Position numbers and translations under genes: made by a program | DNA from: Acetatifactor sp. | Lineage (GTDB): Bacteria > Bacillota > Clostridia > Lachnospirales > Lachnospiraceae | Assembly (NCBI GenBank): GCA_016293615.1 | Contig: JAEDDX010000044.1 | Coordinates: forward strand, 1-24,751 | Length of the DNA: 24,751 nt | Direction of reading: 5' to 3' | Shown: positions 7,172-15,125 of the stretch, piece by piece | Position numbering within the stretch: position 1 is the first letter of the stretch | How the letters are laid out: each line of letters begins with the position of its first letter | Notes under the pieces: generated by a model | What the model saw: only the letters and a program-made list of their open reading frames with translations | Told to the model about the DNA's origin: nothing | Databases searched by the model: none

Positions 7172-7579
7172 TCAGAAAAATGTCGTATACCTTCTTCGAC
7201 TGCTGCCCCGTCTCCGCTTGTAGATTTCTTCCAGCAGGAGAACCTGCAGCATCTCGTCCGCAGGAGGATTGTCTTCTTCTTTTTGGAATACCCTCTGCAT
7301 GGACGCCGCAAGCGCCCTGAGGCTGCACCTGTCCGGGTATTCATCATAAATCATACTGCCTTCATAATCCGTCTTATCCAGCATTTCGGCGATCCGTTGC
7401 CGGAAACGGTTGACCCGGGCGGGATACATCTGCTGCAGGTATTCCAGGTCCCGCAGCGCCTTTTCCTCCCGCTCGGAGGGTCGTTCCTTGGAATGGGTCA
7501 TATAAAAAGGAAGGGGCCCATTCCAGCCCCTTACCGCTTGTTCCTCGGGTGACTGTAAGAAAACAGAATGGAAACTCAT
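7172..7579 (-). CDS. Small conserved-looking protein of unknown function
   Basis: 135 residues from ATG 7579; a GTG three codons upstream (7588) is an alternative. The sequence is hydrophilic and probably helical, with SFHSVFLQSPEEQAVRGWNG and PLPFYMTH near the start, DLEYLQQMYPARVNRFRQRI in the middle, then DYEGSMIYDEYPDRCSLRAL. It ends in a basic run YKRRRGSSRRRYTTFF. There is no membrane segment, signal or catalytic motif. The charged middle part and the arginine tail would suit a nucleic-acid or protein-binding role, but that is a guess. It lies between atpC and the methyltransferase on the same strand. A terminator-like hairpin falls inside its first 30 codons (7504-7532). Confidence 0.72.
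   Translation of the reverse strand: MSFHSVFLQSPEEQAVRGWNGPLPFYMTHSKERPSEREEKALRDLEYLQQMYPARVNRFRQRIAEMLDKTDYEGSMIYDEYPDRCSLRALAASMQRVFQKEEDNPPADEMLQVLLLEEIYKRRRGSSRRRYTTFF
7504..7532 (-). terminator. Terminator-like hairpin inside the small unknown gene
   Basis: On the minus strand AAGGGGC (7532-7526), 8 bases, GCCCCTT (7517-7511), then CC and TTTTT (7508-7504). Stem and U-run have the form of an intrinsic terminator, yet the bases encode GWNGPLPFY of the gene at 7172-7579. It could end or attenuate read-through from the atp operon. Confidence 0.5.
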
Positions 7580-7589
7580 AACCGTCACT

Positions 7590-7649
7590 TCAATTCTTTT
7601 TACAGTAACATATGTTTCTGCCTTCTGTTTGTTGCAGCACCATATTCAT
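7590..7649 (-). CDS. Possible 19-codon leader peptide
   Basis: ATG 7649 with GAGGAAG 4 bases upstream starts a 19-codon frame that reads MNMVLQQTEGRNICYCKKN and stops at TGA 7590. The GTG alternative start of the next gene lies one base after that stop. The position allows translational coupling to the small unknown protein, and the hairpin at 7504-7532 follows. It is too short to judge by composition and may be chance. Confidence 0.25.
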   Translation of the reverse strand: MNMVLQQTEGRNICYCKKN

Positions 7650-7703
7650 TTACTTCCTCTTCGGTACCGGGCCGCCGCGCCCGAAGCGCACAGGTCTCGG
7701 CGC

Positions 7704-7728
7704 AAAAAACCAATTCCGAAAAGGAACT
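7704..7728 (-). terminator. Weak terminator at the end of atpC
   Basis: On the minus strand AAGTTCC, a short T-rich loop, GGAATT and then GGTTTTTT form a 6-bp stem with one G-U pair followed by a U-run (7709-7704). The left arm overlaps the atpC stop codon. It is probably leaky, so some atp transcripts may continue to 7504 or beyond. Confidence 0.4.
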
Positions 7729-8132
7729 TATTTTAATGCTTCAATACGCACGATGGCTCTCTGCAGTGCAAGCTCTGCTCTCGCCACATCGGTCGAGGAC
7801 TGTCTGTCGTGCAGTCTCTGCTCCGCACGCTCCTTCGCGGCGGTCGCGCGGGACTCGTCGATCTCATCCGGCCATTCCACGATCTCTGCCAGAATGGTCA
7901 CCCGGTCGGGAAGAATCTCCGCGAAGCCGGCATGTAAAGCCGCCACCTTGTCGCCGTCGGATTCGGTGATATCCAGAATCCCCGGCTTGATGATGACTGT
8001 GAGTGGAATATGTCCGGGCAGTACGCCGATTTCTCCCTCGGTGGTATTGAACTCTACCATCCGGACCTGATTCTCGTAAAATACTCTCTCAGGGGTGATG
8101 ACCCGAAGAAGGAAACTGTTCTTATCTGCCAA
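7728..8132 (-). CDS. atpC: F-type ATP synthase subunit epsilon
   Basis: 134 residues. The N-terminal beta-sandwich is clear from VITPERVFYENQVRMVEFNT and TEGEIGVLPGHIPL (about 10-45). The C-terminal helical hairpin, EIDESRATAAKERAEQRL onward, is complete, so the inhibitory two-helix form is possible. The subunit sits on the gamma stalk of F1 and couples rotation and autoinhibition. The start appears to be TTG 8132 (LADKNSFLLRV); there is no in-frame ATG nearby and the ribosome site is weak (AAAGG about 12 bases upstream), which may lower its output relative to beta. It is the last gene of the atp operon, 31 bases after atpD. Confidence 0.95.
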   Translation of the reverse strand: MADKNSFLLRVITPERVFYENQVRMVEFNTTEGEIGVLPGHIPLTVIIKPGILDITESDGDKVAALHAGFAEILPDRVTILAEIVEWPDEIDESRATAAKERAEQRLHDRQSSTDVARAELALQRAIVRIEALK

Positions 8133-8163
8133 TTTACTTACCGTGCCTTTCTGTGCCTGACGC

Positions 8164-9558
8164 TCAGCGTCCGCACTTTGCTAACACATCGTCAATGCTT
8201 CCTGCGTTGAGGAAGTAGCTCTCGGGAATATCGTCATGCTTTCCTTCCAGAATCTCCCGGAAGCCGCGGATGGTCTCGTTGATGGGCACATATTTACCTT
8301 CGAGTCCGGTGAACTGTCCCGCTACGAAGAACGGCTGGGACAGGAATCTCTGTACCTTACGGGCACGGGATACGACCAGCTTATCTTCCTCGGAAAGCTC
8401 GTCCATACCGAGAATTGCGATGATATCCTGCAGTTCCTTGTATCTCTGCAGAATCTCCTGCACGCCGCGGGCTGTGCGGTAATGCTCCTCGCCGACGATT
8501 CTGGGGTCCAGGATTCTGGAGGTAGACTCAAGAGGATCTACTGCGGGGTAGATTCCCAGCTCTACGATGGAACGGGAAAGTACCGTGGTTGCATCCAGAT
8601 GTGCAAATGTGGTCGCGGGAGCGGGGTCAGTCAGGTCATCCGCAGGCACATAAACCGCCTGTACGGAGGTGATGGAACCGCTCTTCGTGGAAGTGATACG
8701 CTCCTGGAGCGCACCCATCTCTGTCTGCAGGGTGGGCTGATATCCTACCGCGGAGGGCATACGGCCCAACAATGCGGACACCTCACTGCCGGCCTGAGTA
8801 AAACGGAAAATATTGTCGATAAACAACAGAACGTCCTTTCCGCCCTTGTCACGGAAATACTCTGCCATGGTAAGTCCGGTCAGACCAACCCTCATTCTTG
8901 CTCCGGGGGGCTCGTTCATCTGACCAAAGACCATCGTTGTCTTGTCGATAACGCCGGACTCTGTCATTTCATGATACAGATCGTTACCTTCACGGGTACG
9001 CTCACCTACGCCGGTAAATACGGAGTATCCGCCGTGCTCGGTAGCGATGTTACGAATCAGCTCCTGAATCAGGACGGTCTTACCTACGCCGGCGCCTCCG
9101 AACAGACCGATCTTACCACCCTTCTGATAAGGGCAAAGAAGGTCAACGACCTTGATACCGGTCTCTAACAGCTCTGTTTCGGTGGACTGCTCCTCGAATT
9201 TCGGAGCCGGTCTGTGAATCGGCTCGTAGTCTACACCCTCGGGTGCGGGCTTATTGTCGATAGGCTGTCCCAATACATTAAAGATACGTCCCAGGGTCTT
9301 CTCACCGACCGGAACGGAAATAGGAGCACCGGTAGCAATTGCTTCCATTCCTCTGACAAGGCCGTCCGTACTGCCCATGGCAATACATCTGACTGTATCG
9401 TCGCCCAGATGCTGGGAAACCTCGACAGTCAGCTCGCCGCCGTCTCTGGTAGGAATACGAATCGCTTCGTTGATCTCGGGAAGCTTACCCGCATCGAAAC
9501 GGATGTCGAGCACCGCACCGATGACCTGCGTAACCTTTCCTTTGTTTTCTCCTGCCAT
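8164..9558 (-). CDS. atpD: F-type ATP synthase subunit beta
   Basis: 464 residues from ATG 9558, chosen because AGAGGT lies just before it and the family begins at this point; the frame is open 36 bases further. This is the catalytic F1 subunit. The P-loop GGAGVGKT is at 154-161, the Walker B strand is VLLFIDNIFR, and the DELSEED loop (386-392) is intact in the C-terminal domain. Length and motifs are normal. It lies 45 bases downstream of atpG. Confidence 0.98.
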   Translation of the reverse strand: MAGENKGKVTQVIGAVLDIRFDAGKLPEINEAIRIPTRDGGELTVEVSQHLGDDTVRCIAMGSTDGLVRGMEAIATGAPISVPVGEKTLGRIFNVLGQPIDNKPAPEGVDYEPIHRPAPKFEEQSTETELLETGIKVVDLLCPYQKGGKIGLFGGAGVGKTVLIQELIRNIATEHGGYSVFTGVGERTREGNDLYHEMTESGVIDKTTMVFGQMNEPPGARMRVGLTGLTMAEYFRDKGGKDVLLFIDNIFRFTQAGSEVSALLGRMPSAVGYQPTLQTEMGALQERITSTKSGSITSVQAVYVPADDLTDPAPATTFAHLDATTVLSRSIVELGIYPAVDPLESTSRILDPRIVGEEHYRTARGVQEILQRYKELQDIIAILGMDELSEEDKLVVSRARKVQRFLSQPFFVAGQFTGLEGKYVPINETIRGFREILEGKHDDIPESYFLNAGSIDDVLAKCGR

Positions 9559-9603
9559 TTCTACCTCTTTCCTGTCCGCGCGGGCGGACATCATAATCTA
9601 CTG

Positions 9604-10467
9604 CTAGCCGAGTGCTTCCGCACCGGCAATAATCTCTGTCAGTTCCTGTGTAATGGAACCCTGACGGGCTCTGTTGTATCTGAGCTCCAGATCACTGATC
9701 ATCTCTTCCGCATTGCCTGTCGCATTGTCCATAGCCTGCATTCTGGCACCGTTCTCACTGGCAACGGCCTCCATCAGCGCACCATAGATCAGACTGGTGA
9801 CATACTTCGGAATGATCATATCCAACGCTTCCACATCCTCCGGCTCGAAGTTCATGATCGCCTGAGCGCCCTGGTGTTCCTCTGTCTCGTCCTGCTTTAC
9901 ATCGACCGGCAGAAGCTTTATCAGGGTCGGAATATGGCTCACGGTATTTTTAAAAGCCGTATAGGCAAGATGGATCTCTCCGATCTCGCCCGCAGCGTAC
10001 GCCCTGAGCAGTTCATCCGAAAGCGCCATCGCATCCACATAAGCGGGGTTCTCCACGATCTCGCCGTTGCACTCCACCACTTCATACCCGTATCTGTGAA
10101 ATGCCTCTCTTCCCTTGTTTCCCAAGGTGTAGATGACGACCTCGTCTCTGGTCCACTCGGGATGTCTGGTGATCAGCTTGACGACATTGGAATTGTAGCC
10201 GCCTGCCAGCCCTCGGTTGGAAGTGATGACTACAACTGCTTTCTTCGCGCAGGTGCCTCCTGTCAGGTACTGATGCTCCACAGGTCCGACTCTCTTTAAG
10301 ATACTGTTCACGGTACTGTACATACAGTTAAAGTAATCCTTGGAGCGCTCGGCATTGGCTCTTGCACGCTGCAGCTTAACGGTGGATACCAGTTTCATGG
10401 CTTTTGTGATCTGCTGAGTACCCTGGATACTCGTCTTGCGACGCTTAATATCACGCATTGATGCCAT
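9604..10467 (-). CDS. atpG: F-type ATP synthase subunit gamma
   Basis: 287 residues, the usual length. The N-terminal coiled-coil arm MRDIKRRKTSIQGTQQITKA with MKLVSTVKLQRA, the Rossmann-like middle VVVITSNRGLAGGYN, and the C-terminal arm ARMQAMDNATGNAEEMI with LRYNRARQGSITQEL are all present. This is the rotating central shaft of F1. ATG 10467 has GGAG 8 bases upstream; a second ATG at codon 4 matches the start of many relatives. It lies 11 bases after atpA, so the two are probably translated together. Confidence 0.97.
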   Translation of the reverse strand: MASMRDIKRRKTSIQGTQQITKAMKLVSTVKLQRARANAERSKDYFNCMYSTVNSILKRVGPVEHQYLTGGTCAKKAVVVITSNRGLAGGYNSNVVKLITRHPEWTRDEVVIYTLGNKGREAFHRYGYEVVECNGEIVENPAYVDAMALSDELLRAYAAGEIGEIHLAYTAFKNTVSHIPTLIKLLPVDVKQDETEEHQGAQAIMNFEPEDVEALDMIIPKYVTSLIYGALMEAVASENGARMQAMDNATGNAEEMISDLELRYNRARQGSITQELTEIIAGAEALG

Positions 10468-10478
10468 ACTCTAGTCTC

Positions 10479-11984
10479 CTATGAAAACTGTTTCTTGAAT
10501 TCCCCGATTGCCTTTTTCAAAGTCTCCTCGGTTGCCTCGGACATCACCTTTTCCTCAGCGATTGCCGCAGGAATCTCGGGATACCTGGTATCCAGGAACT
10601 CGAAGAATTCCTTCTCGAAACGGGTGATATCTTCCACCGCAACATCCAGCAGATACTTGTGGGTCACTGCGTAGATGATGAGTACCTGATACTGCACGGG
10701 CATGGGGCTGTACTGAGGCTGTTTCAAAACTTCCTTGATTCTTTCGCCCTGTGCAAGCTTCTCCTTGGTATCGGCATCCAGCTCGGAACCGAACTGTGCG
10801 AAGGAAGCAAGCTCTCTGTACTGGGCAAGCTCGGTACGGATGGGGGCTGCAATCTTCTTCATCGCCTTAATCTGTGCGGCGCCGCCTACACGGGAAACGG
10901 AAAGGCCTGCGTTGACAGCGGGACGGAAGCCGGAATTGAACATCTCGGTCTCCAGATAGATCTGTCCGTCTGTGATGGAGATGACATTGGTCGGGATATA
11001 TGCGGATACATCACCCGCCTGTGTCTCGATGATGGGAAGCGCCGTCAGGGAACCACCGCCGTATTCCTCGCTCATTCTCGCTGCTCTCTCAAGCAGTCTG
11101 GAATGCAGGTAGAATACATCACCGGGATAAGCCTCACGGCCGGGCGGACGACGAAGCAGCAGGGAGAGTGTTCTGTAAGCGGCGGCATGTTTGCTCAGAT
11201 CATCGTAGATGACAAGTACATCCTCGCCGTTCTCCATCCACTCTTCACCGATTGCACAGCCTGAATAGGGTGCAATATACTGCAGGGGAGCAAGGTCGCT
11301 GGCGGTGGATACCACGATGGTGGTATAAGCCATGGCGCCGTGTTCCTCAAGCGTCTTCACAATATTTGCAATGGTAGAAGCCTTCTGACCGATTGCAACA
11401 TAGATACATTTCACTTTCTGCCCCTTCTGATTGATGATGGTATCCAGGGCAATTGCGGTCTTACCGGTCTGACGGTCACCGATGATCAGCTCACGCTGAC
11501 CTCTTCCGATAGGAACCATGGCGTCGATTGCCTTGATACCGGTCTGTAAGGGGGTGTCTACACTTTTTCTGGTGATAACGCCGCTTGCCACTCTTTCGAT
11601 CTTGCGGTAGCGGTTTGTCGTAACAGGGCCCTTGCCGTCGATGGGCTGACCCAGCGCATTGACAACTCGTCCGAGCATACAATCGCCGACGGGTACCTCA
11701 ACAACACGGCCTGTTGTCCTGACAGTATCTCCTTCGTTGATATTTCTGGCGCTTCCCAGAAGTACAACGCCGACATTATCCTCTTCCAGATTCAGTACCA
11801 TGCCGTACACATCGCCGGGGAACTCAAGAAGCTCACCCTGCATGGCATTTTCCAGTCCATGGACACGAGCGATACCATCTGCCACCTGAATTACGGTACC
11901 CACATCGGATACATCCAGGGTAGATGCATATCTCTTGATTTGATCCTTGATAACTGAACTTATTTCTTCCGGTCTTAAATTCAT
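10479..11984 (-). CDS. atpA: F-type ATP synthase subunit alpha
   Basis: 501 residues, normal for the family. The non-catalytic nucleotide site GDRQTGKT is at 169-176, and the conserved GLSVSRVGGAAQIKAMKKIA stretch precedes the C-terminal helical domain. The N-terminus MNLRPEEISSVIKDQIKRYA fits the crown-domain leader. The alpha subunits alternate with beta in the F1 hexamer. The ATG 11984 start is preceded by AAGGAAAGG. It lies 28 bases after atpH within the operon. Confidence 0.98.
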   Translation of the reverse strand: MNLRPEEISSVIKDQIKRYASTLDVSDVGTVIQVADGIARVHGLENAMQGELLEFPGDVYGMVLNLEEDNVGVVLLGSARNINEGDTVRTTGRVVEVPVGDCMLGRVVNALGQPIDGKGPVTTNRYRKIERVASGVITRKSVDTPLQTGIKAIDAMVPIGRGQRELIIGDRQTGKTAIALDTIINQKGQKVKCIYVAIGQKASTIANIVKTLEEHGAMAYTTIVVSTASDLAPLQYIAPYSGCAIGEEWMENGEDVLVIYDDLSKHAAAYRTLSLLLRRPPGREAYPGDVFYLHSRLLERAARMSEEYGGGSLTALPIIETQAGDVSAYIPTNVISITDGQIYLETEMFNSGFRPAVNAGLSVSRVGGAAQIKAMKKIAAPIRTELAQYRELASFAQFGSELDADTKEKLAQGERIKEVLKQPQYSPMPVQYQVLIIYAVTHKYLLDVAVEDITRFEKEFFEFLDTRYPEIPAAIAEEKVMSEATEETLKKAIGEFKKQFS

Positions 11985-12012
11985 GGATCTGTCGCACCTT
12001 TCCTTCAGCGGG

Positions 12013-12567
12013 TTAACCCAGCTGAATGTCTAATAATTGTTTCGTTAACTGGTCGAGCTTCGTGCGGATACTGCTATCCACCACTCTGTCTCCGATGCGG
12101 ATGACCATCCCCCCGATGAGGGACGCATCCGTCTTATAATGCATTTCCATCTTGCGGTAACCGCCGGTCTGCTGAATTCTGCTGCAGACTGCCTGTTTCT
12201 GCGCCTCCGAAAGAGCAACCGCAGTCGTCACATACGCCACTCCGATCTTCTGACGCTCCTTCACCTTCGCGATGTAGTAATCGAAAATCTCCCCAAGGTC
12301 GCCGTAACGCTCCTTGGTCACAACGATCCGCAGAAAACCTGCCAGTTCCTCGCTGATCCTTCCCTTGAAAACCGTTTCGACTACCTGCAGCTTCTCCTGC
12401 TTGGGAACGCCGGGGTGCAGCATCAGTGCGTCAAAGCCGGGATTCTCGGCCAGGATCTTTTGGAGGACCTCTATCTCCTCCAGCAGTTCCCCGATCTTAG
12501 CCTCACCTGCTTCGGCGGCAACTTCAAACAGGGCTTCACCGTATGTTTTGGATACTATTTTAGCCAT
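12013..12567 (-). CDS. atpH: F-type ATP synthase subunit delta
   Basis: 184 residues. The N-terminal six-helix domain begins SKTYGEALFEVAAEAG. The C-terminal part has the hallmark DASLIGGMVIRIGDRVVDSS followed by IRTKLDQLTKQL. Delta caps F1 and holds the peripheral stalk b subunits. Its start overlaps the atpF stop by 13 bases, so translation is coupled and the two stator subunits can be made in fixed ratio. Confidence 0.97.
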   Translation of the reverse strand: MAKIVSKTYGEALFEVAAEAGEAKIGELLEEIEVLQKILAENPGFDALMLHPGVPKQEKLQVVETVFKGRISEELAGFLRIVVTKERYGDLGEIFDYYIAKVKERQKIGVAYVTTAVALSEAQKQAVCSRIQQTGGYRKMEMHYKTDASLIGGMVIRIGDRVVDSSIRTKLDQLTKQLLDIQLG

Positions 12568-13097
12568 GTCTTGTCACCCATTTCTTTCAAGGTATCTTCA
12601 ATCAGCTGATCCTGAACAGTGGTATCAATGGATGCGGTCACGATCTTGCCTGCCATAATGCTTGCCACGGAAACAATCTCTCTCTTGACTTCGTCAGACA
12701 GCTTCTGCTTCTCGAGCTCGGCCTCCACTCTGGCTCTCTCCAGAATATGGTTTGCCTCTTCTTTTGCGCGGGCTACGATCTGGCTCTCATTGTTCAGGGC
12801 TTTTCTGCGCGCCTCACTTAAGATGCTTTCTGCTTCCCTGTCAATCTCCTTCAGTCTGGTCTCGTATTCTTCCTTCAGACGTCTGGCTTCCTCCATGTCA
12901 TTTGCTGCGCTTTCGAGCTCCCCGCGGATCTTCTCCTTACGGTTGTTGAGCATCTCGCGCGCCGGGTTGAACAGAAGGTTACCCATCACAATGAACAATA
13001 CGAACACAGCTACGATCATGAGACTCGCATCGGCTAACAGCTGCCAATCCAGGTCAAACAACCGGTCCAGGGATGCACCTTGTGTTAAGAGTATCAT
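12555..13097 (-). CDS. atpF: F-type ATP synthase subunit b
   Basis: 180 residues. One N-terminal membrane helix (about 25-46, ADASLMIVAVFVLFIVMGNL) is followed by NPAREMLNNRKEKI and a long charged coiled coil to about residue 150. This is the peripheral stator stalk and only one b gene is present, so a homodimer is expected. It starts at ATG 13097 after AAAGGAGA and overlaps atpH at its 3' end. Confidence 0.97.
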   Translation of the reverse strand: MILLTQGASLDRLFDLDWQLLADASLMIVAVFVLFIVMGNLLFNPAREMLNNRKEKIRGELESAANDMEEARRLKEEYETRLKEIDREAESILSEARRKALNNESQIVARAKEEANHILERARVEAELEKQKLSDEVKREIVSVASIMAGKIVTASIDTTVQDQLIEDTLKEMGDKTWLK

Positions 13098-13135
13098 TAT
13101 CTGTCTCCTTTCTGCCTGTTCCTAACCGGTCATCA

Positions 13136-13393
13136 TTATCTGGGCAGAAGGGGCTTTAAGAATAACAGAAGGAATGCAATCAGCAAACCGTAAAGACCGG
13201 TCGTCTCGGCAACGGCCTGTCCCAAAAGCATCATGGTTCTGATCTCGGACTGTGCGCCGGGATTGCGTCCTACCGCGGAAGCTGCATGACCCGCTGCGAT
13301 ACCCTGTCCGATACCGGGGCCGATACCGGCGATCACCGCCAGACCTGCACCGATTGCTGAGCAACCCAAAATAAACTCGTTATTGAATTCCAT
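13136..13393 (-). CDS. atpE: F-type ATP synthase subunit c with Na+-site signature
   Basis: 85 residues, two membrane helices joined by the polar loop GRNPGAQSEIR. The glycine-rich first helix has GIGPGIGQGIAAG, with Q30. The second helix has GQAVAETTGLYG, with the ion-carrying E63. Compared with the Na+-binding c ring of Ilyobacter tartaricus (Q32, V63, E65, S66, T67, Y70), the equivalent residues here are Q30, V61, E63, T64, T65 and Y68. Only Ser to Thr differs and it keeps the hydroxyl. Na+ coupling is therefore likely, though H+ use cannot be excluded from sequence. A strong AGGAGA ribosome site suits the high copy number of c. Confidence 0.97.
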   Translation of the reverse strand: MEFNNEFILGCSAIGAGLAVIAGIGPGIGQGIAAGHAASAVGRNPGAQSEIRTMMLLGQAVAETTGLYGLLIAFLLLFLKPLLPR

Positions 13394-13456
13394 ATTTTTC
13401 TCCTCCTGAAAAAATAAATTGTGATTATAACTATATCTGCGGACGAGTCCGCCCTG

Positions 13457-14197
13457 TTATCTTCTTGTACCATCACCGATTTCGTTCGAAATATAAGTCA
13501 TGGTCAACATACAGAACACGTAGGTCTGAATCGCTCCCGAGAACAGATCGAAATAGACATGCAGTGCTGCAGGCCATCCGATTGCGACCCATTTGAGCAG
13601 GCCGTATACCAGTGCCATCATCGCCGTTCCGGACAAAACGTTCGCGAACAGACGAAGGGAAAGGGAAACGGGTACCGCCAGGTTACTGATCAGATTGATC
13701 GGCGCCCAGATCGGCAGCCACTTCGGCAGCGGCGAACAGTAATCTTCCCAGATCGTCATGGGCTTCTGATACTTCCATTTGTTCACATGGATCAGCGTAA
13801 ACGTAATCAGTGCAAGTGGAAGCGTCACACCGTAATCCGCGGTCGGCGGACGAAGTCCCAGCAAACCGGAAATGTTGCTGAACAAAATAAAGATAAATAC
13901 CGTACCGATGTAATTATAAAACTTCGGTGCGAATTTCCCCATTGAAACATCGACCATCCCGTCCAGCTTCTCGACAATCAGCTCGACTACATTCTGAAAT
14001 GCACCCGGCACTTCCCGGCCCTTCTTCATGCAGCGGTTCGCCGCGACGGAAAAGCCGATCAGGATCAGCATCACCAGAAATACACAGACATGCGTTGTCG
14101 TAATCCATACTTCGTGGCCGAAGAAGGAATATTGAAAGACGCCGTGAATCATAAAATCAAGGTCGTCCGCAGCGGACAGCAAAATTCCATGTTCCAT
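13457..14197 (-). CDS. atpB: F-type ATP synthase subunit a
   Basis: 246 residues with five to six membrane helices. The essential stator arginine is R182 in SLSLRLFANVLSG, and the last helix region LFSGAIQTYVFCMLTMTYIS is typical. It forms the two ion half-channels against the c ring. ATG 14197 follows AGGAGG. The gene sits between atpI and atpE in the standard order. Confidence 0.97.
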   Translation of the reverse strand: MEHGILLSAADDLDFMIHGVFQYSFFGHEVWITTTHVCVFLVMLILIGFSVAANRCMKKGREVPGAFQNVVELIVEKLDGMVDVSMGKFAPKFYNYIGTVFIFILFSNISGLLGLRPPTADYGVTLPLALITFTLIHVNKWKYQKPMTIWEDYCSPLPKWLPIWAPINLISNLAVPVSLSLRLFANVLSGTAMMALVYGLLKWVAIGWPAALHVYFDLFSGAIQTYVFCMLTMTYISNEIGDGTRR

Positions 14198-14229
14198 ATT
14201 CTTACCTCCTCCTTTCTTTCGTTTCTCTT

Positions 14230-14706
14230 CTATTCCCCATCGGAGGGGTCATCTCCCTCCACCGAAACAGACTCGGTTTCCTCCTCCGGCATCGGAGTCG
14301 CAACCGGATCCGTCTCATGAAACAGTTTGTTAAAAAATTTATGAGTAAGCGGCTGTAAGTACGCCGTTACCTTCAGACTCATATAGCCGACAAACACGAA
14401 TACGGTGTCCAGCACACCCGTGACGGCTGTCAGCGCCAGAATCACGCCCAGGGCGATGTAGCGGACCACATATCCGGCGGTAATGATCTTGGATGCATCA
14501 GCCCCCGGCGCCAGGCCGCGGTCCAGTGTGACCGCCATGTGCTTGCAGCCGAGCATGGCCAGCACAACTCCAAACCACAGACTGGCCGTGAAAAAAAGCT
14601 TATCCTTCACAAACCAGACAGCAATGCCCTCGAAGACGATGCCGGACAGAAGCATTCCCGTGCACATTTCCAGCAATATTCTATCTGCCTTTTTCAGAAT
14701 CTTCAT
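14230..14706 (-). CDS. atpI: ATP synthase subunit I (AtpI family)
   Basis: 158 residues with four hydrophobic segments at about 14-33, 40-54, 73-92 and 97-115, and an acidic tail (EEETESVSVEGDDPSDGE). Size, topology and position before atpB fit the AtpI/UncI family, which assists c-ring assembly and possibly cation supply. Sequence conservation in this family is low, so the call rests largely on context. Its start overlaps the atpZ end by 26 bases. Confidence 0.85.
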   Translation of the reverse strand: MKILKKADRILLEMCTGMLLSGIVFEGIAVWFVKDKLFFTASLWFGVVLAMLGCKHMAVTLDRGLAPGADASKIITAGYVVRYIALGVILALTAVTGVLDTVFVFVGYMSLKVTAYLQPLTHKFFNKLFHETDPVATPMPEEETESVSVEGDDPSDGE

Positions 14707-14944
14707 CCTTTTTCTTCCCGTCGTTTCCGAATATTTGCTCTACCGTGCGATACGCTCCCTGCACCCCGGCTATGGCACCCACAAAAAAAAGCAGCACCGT
14801 GAGAAAGGATGTGTGAAGCACACCATCCAGCCAGATGCCGAGCGCAGTGGTCATCCCCACAGCGGAAATCATAATCAGTCCTATCTGTGTGATCAGTGTC
14901 AGTGTCTGTGCGGTCTTTTTTCTGCTGTTGTCTCTTTTTTTCAT
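14681..14944 (-). CDS. atpZ: AtpZ-like protein, first gene of the atp operon
   Basis: 87 residues from ATG 14944. Two membrane helices (about 13-37 and 45-65) with GIWLDGVLHTS between them, and the VGAIAGVQGAYRTVEQIF ending, match the AtpZ/ATPase_gene1 family (PF09527), small partners of AtpI. There is no Shine-Dalgarno before the ATG: the bases just upstream are the promoter -10 (14957-14952). An earlier in-frame ATG (14953, overlapping the -10) lies upstream of the predicted RNA start. So the mRNA is probably leaderless for this gene, or a non-ATG start further in is used. Confidence 0.85.
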   Translation of the reverse strand: MKKRDNSRKKTAQTLTLITQIGLIMISAVGMTTALGIWLDGVLHTSFLTVLLFFVGAIAGVQGAYRTVEQIFGNDGKKKDEDSEKGR

Positions 14945-14951
14945 ACAGAAC

Positions 14952-14980
14952 ATTATACCCAATCTCGTGAAAAAAGTCCA
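14952..14980 (-). promoter_or_regulatory. Promoter of the atp operon
   Basis: On the minus strand TGGACT (14980-14975), 17 bases, TATAAT (14957-14952). The -10 is perfect and the -35 matches four of six. The predicted RNA start is at about 14946-14943, on or next to the atpZ ATG at 14944. Confidence 0.78.
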
Positions 14981-15009
14981 GTAAAATGGGGCTATTTTTC
15001 AAAAGCGCA

Positions 15010-15038
15010 TTGACTGGGCCGCCCAAGGGTTGTAGACT
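15010..15038 (+). promoter_or_regulatory. Promoter of the DUF402 gene
   Basis: TTGACT (15010-15015), 17 bases, TAGACT (15033-15038). It diverges from the atp promoter, with only about 30 bases between the two -35 boxes. The predicted leader of about 80 bases contains a small hairpin, CTCCGG (15064-15069)/CCGGAG (15077-15082). Confidence 0.55.
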
Positions 15039-15125
15039 TTTTGTAGTGTATCTTATTTTCGGTCTCCGGTAAATGCCCGGAGCGAAATTTTTAGATTCTT
15101 TTCATGATTGCAAAGGAGAATGGAT

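Noticed and set aside
8236..10299. Long plus-strand frames of 310 and 361 codons
   Set aside because: They lie opposite atpD and atpG, which are certain; the translations show no family features.
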